Shown: piece by piece, positions 17,164 to 26,030 of the stretch
Numbering within the stretch: the stretch's first letter is position 1
How the letters are laid out: each line of letters starts with the position of its first letter
From: Peristeroidobacter agariperforans
GTDB taxonomy: Bacteria; Pseudomonadota; Gammaproteobacteria; Steroidobacterales; Steroidobacteraceae
NCBI RefSeq assembly: GCF_004138335.1
Contig: NZ_RYFW01000001.1
Span: 1,364,001 to 1,428,000, forward strand
Direction of reading: 5' to 3'
DNA length: 64,000 nucleotides
Translations under genes and position numbers: made by a program
The notes under the pieces: generated by a model
What the model was told of the DNA's origin: nothing
The model's database searches: none
The model's input: the letters and a program-made list of their open reading frames with translations, nothing else

Positions 17164-18572
17164 GGCTTGGCCTGGAACTCCGGATCCGACAGCTTTACTT
17201 CGGTGAGCGGGCCATATTTACGCAGCCCATCGCGAATGGCTTCGGCCTTGCCGATCACGACCAGCACCAATTGCTGGCTCGTTGGGATGACTTCGTCGAT
17301 GACGCGCTTGGCGTCCTCGAGCGACACGGCCGCGAGCTTGTTGCCGTAGTCGTCGATGTAGCTGCGGTCGAGCCCATAGAACTCGAGCGTTGCGAGCTGA
17401 TAAGCCCACTGCGAGCCGGTTTCCAGGGCGAGCGGATATTGGCCGAGCACGTAGCTCTTGGCGGATTCGAGCTGCGCGGCGTCGATCGATCCGCTGTGCA
17501 GCTTGTCGAGCGTGGCGAGCGCGAGGTCGATGGCTTCGATGGTTTTCTCGGTGCGGGTGAACGAGCCGAGCTCCCAGCTGCCGCCCTGGGTCATGCGATC
17601 GAAGCTGGAGTTCGCGCCGTAGCTCAAGCCACTGCGAATGCGCAGCTCGGTGTTGAGCATCGAGGTGAAGCGTCCGCCGAACAGCGTGTTGACGATGTCG
17701 AGCGAAGCCCGCCGCGGATCGCTCCTGGCAACACCGACGTTGCCGCACCAGAAATACGATTGCACGGCGTCTGGCGCATCGACCAGCAGCACGCGACGCG
17801 CAGTGACCTCGGCTTGCTTGCCCACTACGGGTAGAGACTTTCCAGCCTTGCGCCAGTTGGCGAAGGCGCTCGACAACAAGGTTTTCAGCTGCGCGGTCTT
17901 GAAGTCACCGGCGACGGCGATGATGACTCGATCTGCGCCGACGTGATCATCGTAGTACTGCCGGACATCGGCGTGCTTGATCGCCGCGAGGCTGGCTTCG
18001 CTGCCGCCGACTGAACGGCCATAGGGATGAGCGCCGAACAAGCTCGCCGCGCCGTAGATGGGCGTGAGCGCCGAGCGATCTGAATCTTTCTCGGCGCGAA
18101 TGAATTCGATGGATCGGTCGCGCAATGTTTCGAACTGTTCTTGTTCCAGGCGCGGTCGCTGCAGCACATCGGCCAGTAACTCGACCATCAGCTTCTGATC
18201 ACGCGCCAGGAACGATCCGCCCACAGAGATGCTCTCGGTGCTCGCGCCGGTCTCGATCGAGCCGCCGACCGATGCGACCGTTTCCGCGAAAGTGTTCGCG
18301 TCGCGATTGCCCGCGCCCTTCTCGAGCAGGCTGGCAAGCAGGCTGGCGGTGCCGAGGCGATCTGTCGGGTCGGTCAGTGCGCCGCCGCGAATCACCGCAG
18401 TGAATGAGATCAGCGGCACATCGTGACGCTCCATCAACAGCAGCGTGGCGCCGTTGGCGAGCTTCACTCTCTCGAAGTCAGGTGTCTTCACGGCGCTGGC
18501 CGCGAACGCGGCGGGCGCGGCGAGTGAGCAAACAGTCGCGGCGATGACGACAAAGCGACGGAGGCGGTTCAT
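17160..18572 (-). CDS. M16 family peptidase homologue, non-catalytic partner
   Basis: A 470-residue exported protein (signal peptide about residues 1-24, AAPAAFA-A). It has the M16 (pitrilysin/processing-peptidase) fold, shown by LANGATLLLMERHDVPLISFTAVIRGGALTDP and later ARSDPRRASLDIVNTLFGGRF. The zinc motif HxxEH is missing: at its place the sequence reads GTASLLASLLEKG, so it cannot bind zinc normally. Such inactive subunits pair with an active one, as known for heterodimeric bacterial M16B peptidases. Its ATG overlaps the stop of the active gene by 4 bp, which supports a 1:1 complex. Confidence 0.88.
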   Translation of the reverse strand: MNRLRRFVVIAATVCSLAAPAAFAASAVKTPDFERVKLANGATLLLMERHDVPLISFTAVIRGGALTDPTDRLGTASLLASLLEKGAGNRDANTFAETVASVGGSIETGASTESISVGGSFLARDQKLMVELLADVLQRPRLEQEQFETLRDRSIEFIRAEKDSDRSALTPIYGAASLFGAHPYGRSVGGSEASLAAIKHADVRQYYDDHVGADRVIIAVAGDFKTAQLKTLLSSAFANWRKAGKSLPVVGKQAEVTARRVLLVDAPDAVQSYFWCGNVGVARSDPRRASLDIVNTLFGGRFTSMLNTELRIRSGLSYGANSSFDRMTQGGSWELGSFTRTEKTIEAIDLALATLDKLHSGSIDAAQLESAKSYVLGQYPLALETGSQWAYQLATLEFYGLDRSYIDDYGNKLAAVSLEDAKRVIDEVIPTSQQLVLVVIGKAEAIRDGLRKYGPLTEVKLSDPEFQAKP

Positions 18573-19918
18573 TTCGCACCTCCAGACTGGGTCTGCGCTT
18601 CGTTCGGTGGGGGCGGCGATTTCAACACGCCCACCGTTCGGTTCGTCGATCGCAGCAACTCTGCGGCGAGTTTCTGAATGTCCTGCTGTGTGACCGCTTC
18701 ATAAGCGCGCGGCTCATCGAACAGCTTCTTGTGACCGCCTTGCAGGACCTCGAAGGTGCCGAGCGCCTGCGCTTTGCCATCGATCGTCGCGAGGCCGCGC
18801 CAGAAATCGGCGAGCGCCTGGCTGCGAGCGCGAGCCAGCTCGTCTTTGGTTACGCCTTGCTCGATCAGTCGCTCGACCTGTCGAGTGAACTCGGCCTCGG
18901 CTTGCTTGGCGTCGCCATCGGCTGGCAGCGAAAGGAAGAACCACACCAGGCCAGGATCGAAGCCCGCGGTGAAATAACTATCTGCCGAGATCGCCAGCTT
19001 CTGCTCCTCCACCAGCGCGCGGTGCAGGCGGGATGCATCGCCATCGGTCAGTACGCGCGTGAGCAAATCCAGAGCGGGCCGCCGCGGATCCTTGCCGGAA
19101 ATGCCGTGATATGCGAACTGGACGAGCGGGGTTTGCGCATCGGCATTCACCGCGACCCGTCGCTCGCCGAGCTGTTCCGGCTCCTCGGTCTTCACCGGTC
19201 GCGGCGGCTCCTGTTTGGGAATGGGCTCGAAGTATTTGCGGGCCAGTGCGATCGCCTTGTCGGGCTCGACATCGCCGACCAGCACCAGCGTGCAGTTGTT
19301 CGGCGCGTAGTAGGTCGAGAAGAATTTTTTCAGATCGTCGATGGTCCACGACAGGATGTCCGACGGCCAGCCGATGGTGGGGATGGCATACGGGTGTGCG
19401 ACGAAGGCGGTCGCCTGCACCTGCTCCTGCAGCCGGCCTTGATGACTGTCATCGACGCGCAAGCGCCGCTCGGAGTGCACCACATTGCGCTCGCTCTCGA
19501 CCACCTTGGGATCGAATGAGAGATTCTGCAGGCGATCCGCTTCCAGCTCGAAGACAGTTTCCAGCGCCGAGCGCGGGAACCAATCCTGGTAGACGGTCAC
19601 GTCGTCGCTGGTGAATGCGTTGTTACGCGCGCCATTGGCTTCGAGTATCTGATCGAACTCGCCGGGTGCGCGCGTGCTGGTGCCGTTGAACATCATGTGC
19701 TCGAAGAAATGCGCCAGGCCGGTGATGCCGGGCGCCTCGTTGCGGCTGCCGACGTGCACCCAGTTGTAGAGCGCGACGTTGGGGATGTCATGGTCCGGCC
19801 AGACGATGATCTGCATGCCATTGGCCAGGGTTGCGGTACGCACTTCGTTGCCGCCCGGGACCTGCGCAAAAGCTACCGGCGCGACCAGCGCCAATCCCAC
19901 CAACAGTGATCGAATCAT
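18569..19918 (-). CDS. M16 family zinc metallopeptidase, catalytic subunit
   Basis: A 449-residue periplasmic zinc peptidase. The signal peptide spans residues ~1-18 (MIRSLLVGLALVAPVAFA). The inverted zinc motif HFFEH is at residues 70-74 within GLAHFFEHMMFNGTSTR, and the distal Glu lies in FELEADRLQNLSF. The C-terminal half has the usual LVLVGDVEPDKAIALARKYFEPIP. It probably degrades or processes short peptides. The ATG at 19918 is preceded by GCAGGAG at proper spacing, which settles the start. First gene of a three-gene operon with the inactive M16 subunit and a HAD hydrolase. Confidence 0.92.
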   Translation of the reverse strand: MIRSLLVGLALVAPVAFAQVPGGNEVRTATLANGMQIIVWPDHDIPNVALYNWVHVGSRNEAPGITGLAHFFEHMMFNGTSTRAPGEFDQILEANGARNNAFTSDDVTVYQDWFPRSALETVFELEADRLQNLSFDPKVVESERNVVHSERRLRVDDSHQGRLQEQVQATAFVAHPYAIPTIGWPSDILSWTIDDLKKFFSTYYAPNNCTLVLVGDVEPDKAIALARKYFEPIPKQEPPRPVKTEEPEQLGERRVAVNADAQTPLVQFAYHGISGKDPRRPALDLLTRVLTDGDASRLHRALVEEQKLAISADSYFTAGFDPGLVWFFLSLPADGDAKQAEAEFTRQVERLIEQGVTKDELARARSQALADFWRGLATIDGKAQALGTFEVLQGGHKKLFDEPRAYEAVTQQDIQKLAAELLRSTNRTVGVLKSPPPPNEAQTQSGGAK

Positions 19919-19987
19919 GGAAGCTCCTGCAATGAGAGCCGGCATGATAGCGGTGTCGAGAGGGGGAGGGAGCCGCGTGCGTTGGGC

Positions 19988-20028
19988 AAAAAAAAGCGCC
20001 GCCAGCGGGGAAGAACGCGTGGCGGCGT
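19988..20028 (-). terminator. Strong intrinsic terminator upstream of the M16 operon
   Basis: Read on the minus strand, CGCCGCCA (20020-20027) pairs perfectly with TGGCGGCG (19997-20004) across a 15-nt loop and is followed by eight consecutive T (19988-19995). It lies 70 bp upstream of the M16 start codon rather than after a gene. Confidence 0.75.
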
Positions 20029-20154
20029 GAGATCGAACTCAAGGGCTCGCTCGCGAGCCAGCTTGGAGGTTCAGCGCATAAATGCCAGCTCTTCAGTGCA
20101 ACCGCTGTGCCAGCGTCTGTAAAAATTCCATAGTTGATCGGCGGCGCACCGAAT
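19988..20154 (-). ncRNA. Candidate small RNA or attenuated leader upstream of the M16 operon
   Basis: On the minus strand a TATAAG box (20161-20166) is followed about 165 nt later by the strong terminator at 19988-20028. In between lie the perfect palindrome GGCTCGCGAGCGAGCC (20044-20059) and a 12-codon frame MEFLQTLAQRLH followed by a stop. No annotated gene on this strand ends here, so the terminator needs a transcript: either a separate small RNA or a leader of the M16 operon. Inference from sequence only; the -35 box is weak. Confidence 0.4.
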
Positions 20155-20331
20155 CAGTCACTTATAGATCGTGGTATGACCGTCGGGCAGACGCACGACT
20201 GACGCGAAGTGTCAGCTTCGGACCGCTTCGGTGACTTGGGTCACGGACTGACGCCATTCGCCGACTGCACCCTGCATGACTACTGCGCGACCAACGGTCG
20301 ATAATCCGCGCTCGCTTGTCTGGAGATGTTC

Positions 20332-20730
20332 ATGGCCGATACACCCCGCCGCCGTCTTGCCGATCGTGTGTCCAGCAGCCCGACGTTCGTTGGCTCGGGC
20401 TCGCGGTTCACGGGTGACCTCGAATGTGCCGGCGACCTGGTGGTCGGGGGCAGTGTGATCGGCGATGGCGATGTGCAGGGGGCGCTGACCCTATCCGACG
20501 GCAGCCGCTGGGAAGGCGAGCTTCGCGCCGGCAATGCAGTCATCGCGGGCGAGGTCGTCGGTTCGGTCTCGGTGGCGGAGAAGTTGGAGCTGCGCGCGAC
20601 CGCTCGCATCAAAGGCTCGCTGAAGGCGCGCTCGATTGCGGTCGCCAAGGGCGCCATCATCGAAGGCGACATGGCCGTCACCAGCGGCACGCCGGTCGTG
20701 CATTTCGAAGAGAAGCGCGGCGATAAATAG
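20332..20730 (+). CDS. Bactofilin family protein (polymer-forming cytoskeletal)
   Basis: A 132-residue bactofilin. The central beta-helix is seen as short repeated strands (GSRFTGDLECAGDLVVGGSVIGDGDVQGALTLS, then AVIAGEVVGSVSVAEKLELRATARIKGSL). Disordered ends flank it: an Arg-rich N-terminus and KRGDK C-terminus. Bactofilins self-assemble into filaments that scaffold cell-wall or polar proteins. The ATG at 20332, six bases after GGAG, is preferred to the ATG two codons upstream. It stands alone, convergent with the PQQ-dehydrogenase gene. Confidence 0.88.
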   Translation: MADTPRRRLADRVSSSPTFVGSGSRFTGDLECAGDLVVGGSVIGDGDVQGALTLSDGSRWEGELRAGNAVIAGEVVGSVSVAEKLELRATARIKGSLKARSIAVAKGAIIEGDMAVTSGTPVVHFEEKRGDK

Positions 20731-20735
20731 CTCGA

Positions 20736-22970
20736 CTACTGGCAGCTCGACAGGCTGTCGATCCACTGCGAGATCAGCGTTACGCCGGCGGTGTCCGGCG
20801 TGAGCGATGCCAGCGGCGGCATCGCCGAGGAATCGCGGCGGTTCATGCGATTCACCACCAGCGAGTTGGCCGAGCTGCCTGGTGCGATCACGCGCGCGTT
20901 CGAACCCAGTCCAAGATCGCCGGCCTGAGGCACGGCGTCGCAGGCATTGGTTGCGATCAAAGAGGTCGTGTAACGAAAGTCGAGGTTGGTCGGCGTCGCG
21001 CTGCCCGGCCGATGACACTGCGAACAGTTCGTGTGCAGGTAAGCGCGAGCGCGTTCGCTGAGCGTTCCGGTCGCGCCGTACGGATCTGGCATCGAGGGCT
21101 GAGTCGATGCATCGGCGATCGCTGGCGTCAGCACGCCGATGTGGTTCAGCGTCGTGAGCTCGTTCGCCGAGCGATTGGTTTGCGGATAGGTGAACGAGCG
21201 ATTGAGCTGCGCCGTCTCCAGTCCCAACGAGCGCCCCGCGGCTTCCGTGTGACAGTCGAGACATTGGCCCTCGCTTGGGAATATCCAGCTGCGGCCGCCA
21301 CCGAGATCGCGCGTGGCGCCGCCTTCCAACAGCGTTGCCTGCGTTTGCTCCGCATTCCATTCGTAGCTGAAGCCGCCCCACGCCCCGTCGGGGTGACGCA
21401 TGAACAGGCGCGTCTCGACCAGCTGCGTGCCGATGCGGAAGTTCTTCATCAGCACCGTGCCGCTCGGGAAGCTCCAGTCGCCGTCGACGCCAATGCTGAT
21501 GCCCTGGCCCTCCGGCAGCGCGATCCAGCGGTCCTTCTCCGCGCCATCCGACCAGAAGGGCGCATTGACTGCGTAAGGAATCAGGCCCGAGGCGGGCTGT
21601 TTGGGATCGGTCGAGCTGACACAGCCGGTTTCGCTCAACTGCCGAGGTGCAGTGCCGGCGCCTGCGACCGAATCGAAGTCGATCCGTTGCAGAGTGCCGC
21701 CGTAGTCGACCACATACAATTCGCCGTCATTGCCCTGGCCGAAGGAAGAAATATTCAATTCAGTATCGATCAGCTGCGTCGGCTCGCGCGGTTGCGGGGC
21801 GCTCTCGGCAAGCCAGGCCCAGATGCGACCGGAGTTGAAGTCGCCGAACAAATATCGTCCCAGCAGGCTGGTGTTCTGCGCGCCTCGATATACATAGCCG
21901 CCAGTGATCGAGATGCCGAGCGTGTGGTTGTACTCCGCGACGGGATCGATCAGCGTGCCAGTGGTGCAACCCGGCGTGCCGCCAGTATTGAAATCGTGCG
22001 CACCTTCCCGGCAGCGCCAGCCGTAGTTGCCGCCCAGTGTGACCAGATCCACTTCTTCCCAAACTCCCTGGCCGACGTCACCTGCCCACAGATCGCCATT
22101 GTCGCGATCGAAACTCCAGCGCCACGGATTGCGAAACCCGTATGCATAGATTTCCGGACATTCGCCGCTGGTGCGGCCGCCGGGCGGACACGGCGCATTG
22201 CCGGCGTATGGATTGGTCGGCGGGATGGCGTACTGCGCAGGGTTGCTGACGTCGATACGTAACATCTTGCCGAGCATCGTCGTGAGTCTTTGGCCGTTGC
22301 CGCGCTCGCCGTGTGGATCGCCGCCGCTGCCGCCGTCGCCCATGCCGATATACAAATATCCATCGGGGCCGAACGCGATGTTGCCGCCGTTATGGTTCTG
22401 TTCGGGCTGATTGATGGTGAGCACAACGGATTCGGTGGCGGGATCGAGTGTCGCGCCGCCGTCGCTGCTGGCGAACGCCGAGATGCGCGACACCAGCGGA
22501 TTGCCCTGCGTGTATGACAGGAAGACACGATTGTCGGTCGGAAAGTCGGGATGAAAAGCCATGCCCAGCAAACCCATCTCGCCGCCATCGCGCACCCGGT
22601 CGCTGATATCGATGAACGTGCTGGCGCTCGTTGGATTCGTGCCGCTGAACTGCCGGACGATGCCGTCCTGCTGAACGACGAACCAGCGGGAGCTGTCGTT
22701 CGGAGTCTGCAGCAGAGCGACCGGCACGTTGAACGACAGGTTGGTGAATCGACTCAAGGAAATATCGCTGCCTGCACTGGGTCGAGGCCATGCAGTACAA
22801 GTAGCATTCGCGGGGCGCGCATCGAGGCCGGAATTGCCGTTGGCAGGCGGCGGCGTCGGTGGAGGCTCCTGGCCGGCAGGCTGTTGTTGAGTTCCAGAGC
22901 CGCCACCGCACGCCTGCAGCCCCGCGAGCAGCAGCCCTGCCAGCGCAAATCGTGCCCGCCATCCATTCAT
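20736..22970 (-). CDS. PQQ-dependent sugar dehydrogenase fused to an SO2930-type diheme cytochrome c (lipoprotein)
   Basis: A 744-residue exported lipoprotein (lipobox LQAC, Cys21). Residues ~45-425 form a soluble-glucose-dehydrogenase-like beta-propeller, with GEMGLLGMAFHPDF, EQNHNGGNIAFGPDGYLYIGMGDGG and GFRNPWRWSFD. Residues ~430-744 match SO2930-family diheme cytochromes (NAPFWSDGAEKDRWIALPEG) and carry two heme sites, CLDCH (570-574) and CSQCH (649-653). The layout suggests oxidation of a sugar or polyol in the periplasm with direct electron transfer to the respiratory chain. A proline-rich linker follows the lipid anchor. Substrate unknown. Convergent with bactofilin, 5 bp apart. Confidence 0.88.
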   Translation of the reverse strand: MNGWRARFALAGLLLAGLQACGGGSGTQQQPAGQEPPPTPPPANGNSGLDARPANATCTAWPRPSAGSDISLSRFTNLSFNVPVALLQTPNDSSRWFVVQQDGIVRQFSGTNPTSASTFIDISDRVRDGGEMGLLGMAFHPDFPTDNRVFLSYTQGNPLVSRISAFASSDGGATLDPATESVVLTINQPEQNHNGGNIAFGPDGYLYIGMGDGGSGGDPHGERGNGQRLTTMLGKMLRIDVSNPAQYAIPPTNPYAGNAPCPPGGRTSGECPEIYAYGFRNPWRWSFDRDNGDLWAGDVGQGVWEEVDLVTLGGNYGWRCREGAHDFNTGGTPGCTTGTLIDPVAEYNHTLGISITGGYVYRGAQNTSLLGRYLFGDFNSGRIWAWLAESAPQPREPTQLIDTELNISSFGQGNDGELYVVDYGGTLQRIDFDSVAGAGTAPRQLSETGCVSSTDPKQPASGLIPYAVNAPFWSDGAEKDRWIALPEGQGISIGVDGDWSFPSGTVLMKNFRIGTQLVETRLFMRHPDGAWGGFSYEWNAEQTQATLLEGGATRDLGGGRSWIFPSEGQCLDCHTEAAGRSLGLETAQLNRSFTYPQTNRSANELTTLNHIGVLTPAIADASTQPSMPDPYGATGTLSERARAYLHTNCSQCHRPGSATPTNLDFRYTTSLIATNACDAVPQAGDLGLGSNARVIAPGSSANSLVVNRMNRRDSSAMPPLASLTPDTAGVTLISQWIDSLSSCQ

Positions 22971-23118
22971 GAGGAAGGAACCTGTGTGAATGCGCCAGGA
23001 AAATAGCCAGTCCGAACCAGACTCTCAACGCTTGACGGGTCAATGCGGGTCCGAGGCATCAACCCGGTCCCTTGCTGCGGTTAAGATAGTTACCGAATCA
23101 CTGGAGCCGCGCGCCCGG

Positions 23119-23883
23119 ATGAGTGCCAGCAGACTGTTGTCGCCTTTGCCGGATCTGATCGCTCAACGCGGCAACGCCGAGGAGTATCCCGAAAATACCC
23201 TGCCGGCGCTGCGCTCGGCGCTGGATCTCGGGGCGCGTCACCTTGCCTTCGATGTTCAGCTCAGCGCCGATCGGCAACCCGTCCTGCTGAACGATGCCAA
23301 CCTGAAGCGCATGGCCGGGCTGGACCGTAGCGCATTGACCATGACCTGGCCGCAGCTGGCCGAAGTTTCGGTGAGCGAGCCGGATCGGTTTCAGCAGAAG
23401 TACACCGATATCGGCGTGCCCACGTTGACTCAGGCAGTGAGCCTGATCGGTACCCATCCCGCCGTGACCGCTTTCATCGAGATCAAGCGCGCGAGCTTGC
23501 GCGTGTTCGGTGCGGAAGTAGTCGTCAGAAAGATTTGCGAAGTGATAAAGCCGGTCGTGCGCCAGTGCGTGCTGGTGTCGCGGGACCTGGCGGCCGTCCA
23601 CCACGTGCGGCAGATATCTTCCTATCGGGTCGGCTGGCTCTTGTCGGAGTATTCCAGCCTGTCGGCGTTGAAGTGCGAGGCGCTGGTGCCGGACTATTTG
23701 TTGTGCGATCGGGAACTGCTCACTGACAGCAACGCACAACTATGGCGCGGGCCGTGGCGGTGGGCGATTCTCAATGTGAGCTCTCGCGAAGCTGCCGTTC
23801 ACCTGGCGGCGCGTGGTGCGAGGTTGGTGGCGACCACGGCTTACCGAAAGGTGCTGCGAGAATTCAAAAGCAACGCGCCCTAG
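23119..23883 (+). CDS. GDPD-fold protein, probably catalytically inactive
   Basis: A 254-residue glycerophosphodiester phosphodiesterase-like protein by pattern: RGNAEEYPENTLPALRSALDLGARHLAFDVQLSADRQPVLLNDANLKRM, as in the family TIM barrel, and a later FIEIK. Three conserved active-site positions are changed: the HRG histidine is Gln16, the Glu before FDV is Ala43, and the HD histidine is Asn58. Arg17, Glu25 and Asp45 remain. It is therefore likely a pseudoenzyme or one with altered chemistry. The ATG at 23119 was chosen because upstream codons look non-coding. No signal peptide. Its stop overlaps that of the YheT gene in the shared CTAG. Confidence 0.8.
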   Translation: MSASRLLSPLPDLIAQRGNAEEYPENTLPALRSALDLGARHLAFDVQLSADRQPVLLNDANLKRMAGLDRSALTMTWPQLAEVSVSEPDRFQQKYTDIGVPTLTQAVSLIGTHPAVTAFIEIKRASLRVFGAEVVVRKICEVIKPVVRQCVLVSRDLAAVHHVRQISSYRVGWLLSEYSSLSALKCEALVPDYLLCDRELLTDSNAQLWRGPWRWAILNVSSREAAVHLAARGARLVATTAYRKVLREFKSNAP

Positions 23884-24932
23884 GCAGCGTTGCGCCGCTC
23901 GGCAACCGACGTTTCGCGAAACATGATGTTCGCGATCTGACGATCCGCCCAGCTCGCGCCATTGAAGGTATCCATGAAGCCGCAGTGGCCGCCGTTGGGA
24001 ATGCTGGTCACGTGCAGATTCGGCGAGCGCGCCAGGTTCTCCAGGTCGTGCGCCGGGATGATGGGATCGTCCAGCGAAATCAGGATGTGACTGGGCACTT
24101 GCAGGTGCGCGAGCGCATCGCCAGTGATCGCGTAACCGTTGAGATACGCATCCAGGTCGGAGAATTCGCCGAAGTTGCGCACCAGCAGCTCGGTCATGGA
24201 GCGAATCGTCCGCTGCGCCAGGATCTTGCTGAAGTCGTAGCGCTTCGGGAAGCACTGCTGCTTCCGGCGCAGCGAACGCTTCCACTTGTTGATGAAATAC
24301 TGCTGATAGATGAACCAGCCGTTCTCCAGCACTTCCATCGTGCTGTGCGGCCTCAGCACCGGGCACACCGCTGCCGCGCGTTCCAGTTCGATGCCGGCTT
24401 GCGGCGCCTTGGCGGCGACGCGCAGTGCGAAATTTCCACCCAGGGAGAAGCCCGCGATCGTAATGCGTTTGTCAGGCATCGAGCGCTGAATGCTACGCAC
24501 CGCGCCGACCACTTCATCGAGCCGGCACGAATGGAAGATGTCTTCGTTCAGATGATGGCTCGGGCCGTGATCGCGGAAGTTGAGCCGGAAGATGTCACAG
24601 CCCTGATTGAACAGATGGCTGCCGAGCGACAGCACATACACCGAATCGGAGCTGCCTTCCCAGCCGTGCAACAGGATCGCGAGATCGCGCGAAGCCGGCC
24701 TGCCGGCCGCGGCCTGGCTCGAGTAGTGACCGAGCAAGCGCACGCCTTCGCCGCAATCGACGATCTGGGTGTCGGCCACCGCCAGCATTTCTTTGGCGCG
24801 CCCGGCGACGAACGGCCGGCGCAGGCTCAGGCTGGGCACGATGGATTGAAAATGCGCGTTGGCGAGCCAGCCGGTGGGTGCGAATTTGGCGACGAGCGTG
24901 TCAGTGTAAGTCAGGGCAGCGGAGTCAATCAT
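23880..24932 (-). CDS. YheT-family alpha/beta hydrolase
   Basis: A 350-residue hydrolase. The catalytic serine is in GFSLGG, the oxyanion region in ILLHGWEGSSDS, and the acid and His are in LDDPIIP and NGGHCGFMD. NFRDHGPSHHLNEDIFHSCRLDE is characteristic of the YheT/ABHD1-3 group, which acts on lipid esters or short acyl esters; the physiological substrate is unknown. The ATG overlaps the stop of the upstream saccharopine-dehydrogenase-like gene by 4 bp, so the two are translationally coupled. Confidence 0.88.
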   Translation of the reverse strand: MIDSAALTYTDTLVAKFAPTGWLANAHFQSIVPSLSLRRPFVAGRAKEMLAVADTQIVDCGEGVRLLGHYSSQAAAGRPASRDLAILLHGWEGSSDSVYVLSLGSHLFNQGCDIFRLNFRDHGPSHHLNEDIFHSCRLDEVVGAVRSIQRSMPDKRITIAGFSLGGNFALRVAAKAPQAGIELERAAAVCPVLRPHSTMEVLENGWFIYQQYFINKWKRSLRRKQQCFPKRYDFSKILAQRTIRSMTELLVRNFGEFSDLDAYLNGYAITGDALAHLQVPSHILISLDDPIIPAHDLENLARSPNLHVTSIPNGGHCGFMDTFNGASWADRQIANIMFRETSVAERRNAA

Positions 24933-25993
24933 GGGTCGATGCGGATCGTGGACGAGCCTGGCAGGCTGCTGACGAAGTCAGCGCCAACCAGCAAGCTTGG
25001 CGTCGTGAAGCCTGGGTTGCAAGCGCGGCTCAGCACGTCGCCAAGAATTCCCAGCGACGCGTGCACCGTCAGCGAGTAGCCATTGGCGGTGCGCAGCCTT
25101 GCAGTTGTGACTTCCCCCGCGGCATTTCGTGCTTCGCCCCACACGTGCGTGGGATTGTTGTCACGCTCGGTCTTGTTGGGTGGCGTGATCCTCCGTTGCG
25201 CGCTGAACTTCGCCAGCTCGCGGAACCAGCCTTGCCGGAGCAGCGGCCGGAACAGGTTCGCGCGCCGCATGCTGTTGGCGGATTTTTGCGAGGTCGCGGT
25301 GTAGACCTCGATGTTGGGAATGCCGGTCGTGTAATACGCAGTACTGACATCGCCCCACGGAATGCTGACACCGAGTTTCTCGCCGGCGCCGAAGTCGATG
25401 CGACGGGTGCGCGACGCCAGTTTCTCGGTGACCAGTCGGCCATCCAGACGCACGCAGGAGCCTTTGCCCGCCGACTCGATCGCCGTCTTGGCCGTGCCTT
25501 TGCTCAAGCCGGCGCGACTGTCGAAGCCCAGCGCCAGATGGGTCGCGTCCGGCATCACTTCTTTCAAGCGAGCCGCGACGCAATCAGTCGGCACGACGTC
25601 GAAGCCGACGCCGGGGCACAGCACGATGCCGGACCGTTGCGCCTTGCCGTGCACGCTCGCGGCGAGTTCGAACACATCGATTTCGCCGGTGATGTCCAGA
25701 TAGTGGACGTGCGTCGCGAGACAGGCTTGCATCATCGAGGGCGCGGTGTGCGAGAACGGACCGGCGCAGTGAAGCACGGCCGCGACCTGCGAGAGTGTCG
25801 AACAGAGCGCGGTGTGATCGTCGAGATCGAACACGGCGCTGGGACAATCGAGCTCGGCGGCCAGCTTCGCGATTTTTTGTTTGGAGCGCCCGGCCAGCAC
25901 GGGCCGCATGCCGCGCGCGACCGCCTCACGCGCGATCAACTCGCCCGTGTAGCCGTTGGCGCCATACAGAAGCCAGGGAGTCGACGTCGACAT
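24929..25993 (-). CDS. Saccharopine dehydrogenase-like / trans-acting enoyl reductase family protein
   Basis: A 354-residue NAD(P)-binding protein. The N-terminal Rossmann motif is LLYGANGYTGELIAREAV, with later GPFSHTAPSMMQACLATHVHYLDITGE, typical of the saccharopine-dehydrogenase/trans-acting enoyl reductase family. Members reduce double bonds on lipids or carrier-bound chains, or act as oxidoreductases of unknown substrate. AGAGGG upstream of the ATG at 25993 decides the start. It leads a two-gene operon with the YheT hydrolase, suggesting a lipid-related step. Confidence 0.82.
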   Translation of the reverse strand: MSTSTPWLLYGANGYTGELIAREAVARGMRPVLAGRSKQKIAKLAAELDCPSAVFDLDDHTALCSTLSQVAAVLHCAGPFSHTAPSMMQACLATHVHYLDITGEIDVFELAASVHGKAQRSGIVLCPGVGFDVVPTDCVAARLKEVMPDATHLALGFDSRAGLSKGTAKTAIESAGKGSCVRLDGRLVTEKLASRTRRIDFGAGEKLGVSIPWGDVSTAYYTTGIPNIEVYTATSQKSANSMRRANLFRPLLRQGWFRELAKFSAQRRITPPNKTERDNNPTHVWGEARNAAGEVTTARLRTANGYSLTVHASLGILGDVLSRACNPGFTTPSLLVGADFVSSLPGSSTIRIDP

Positions 25994-26030
25994 GAAACCC
26001 TCTAGCAACGTCCGTGACGAGGGTTACAAC

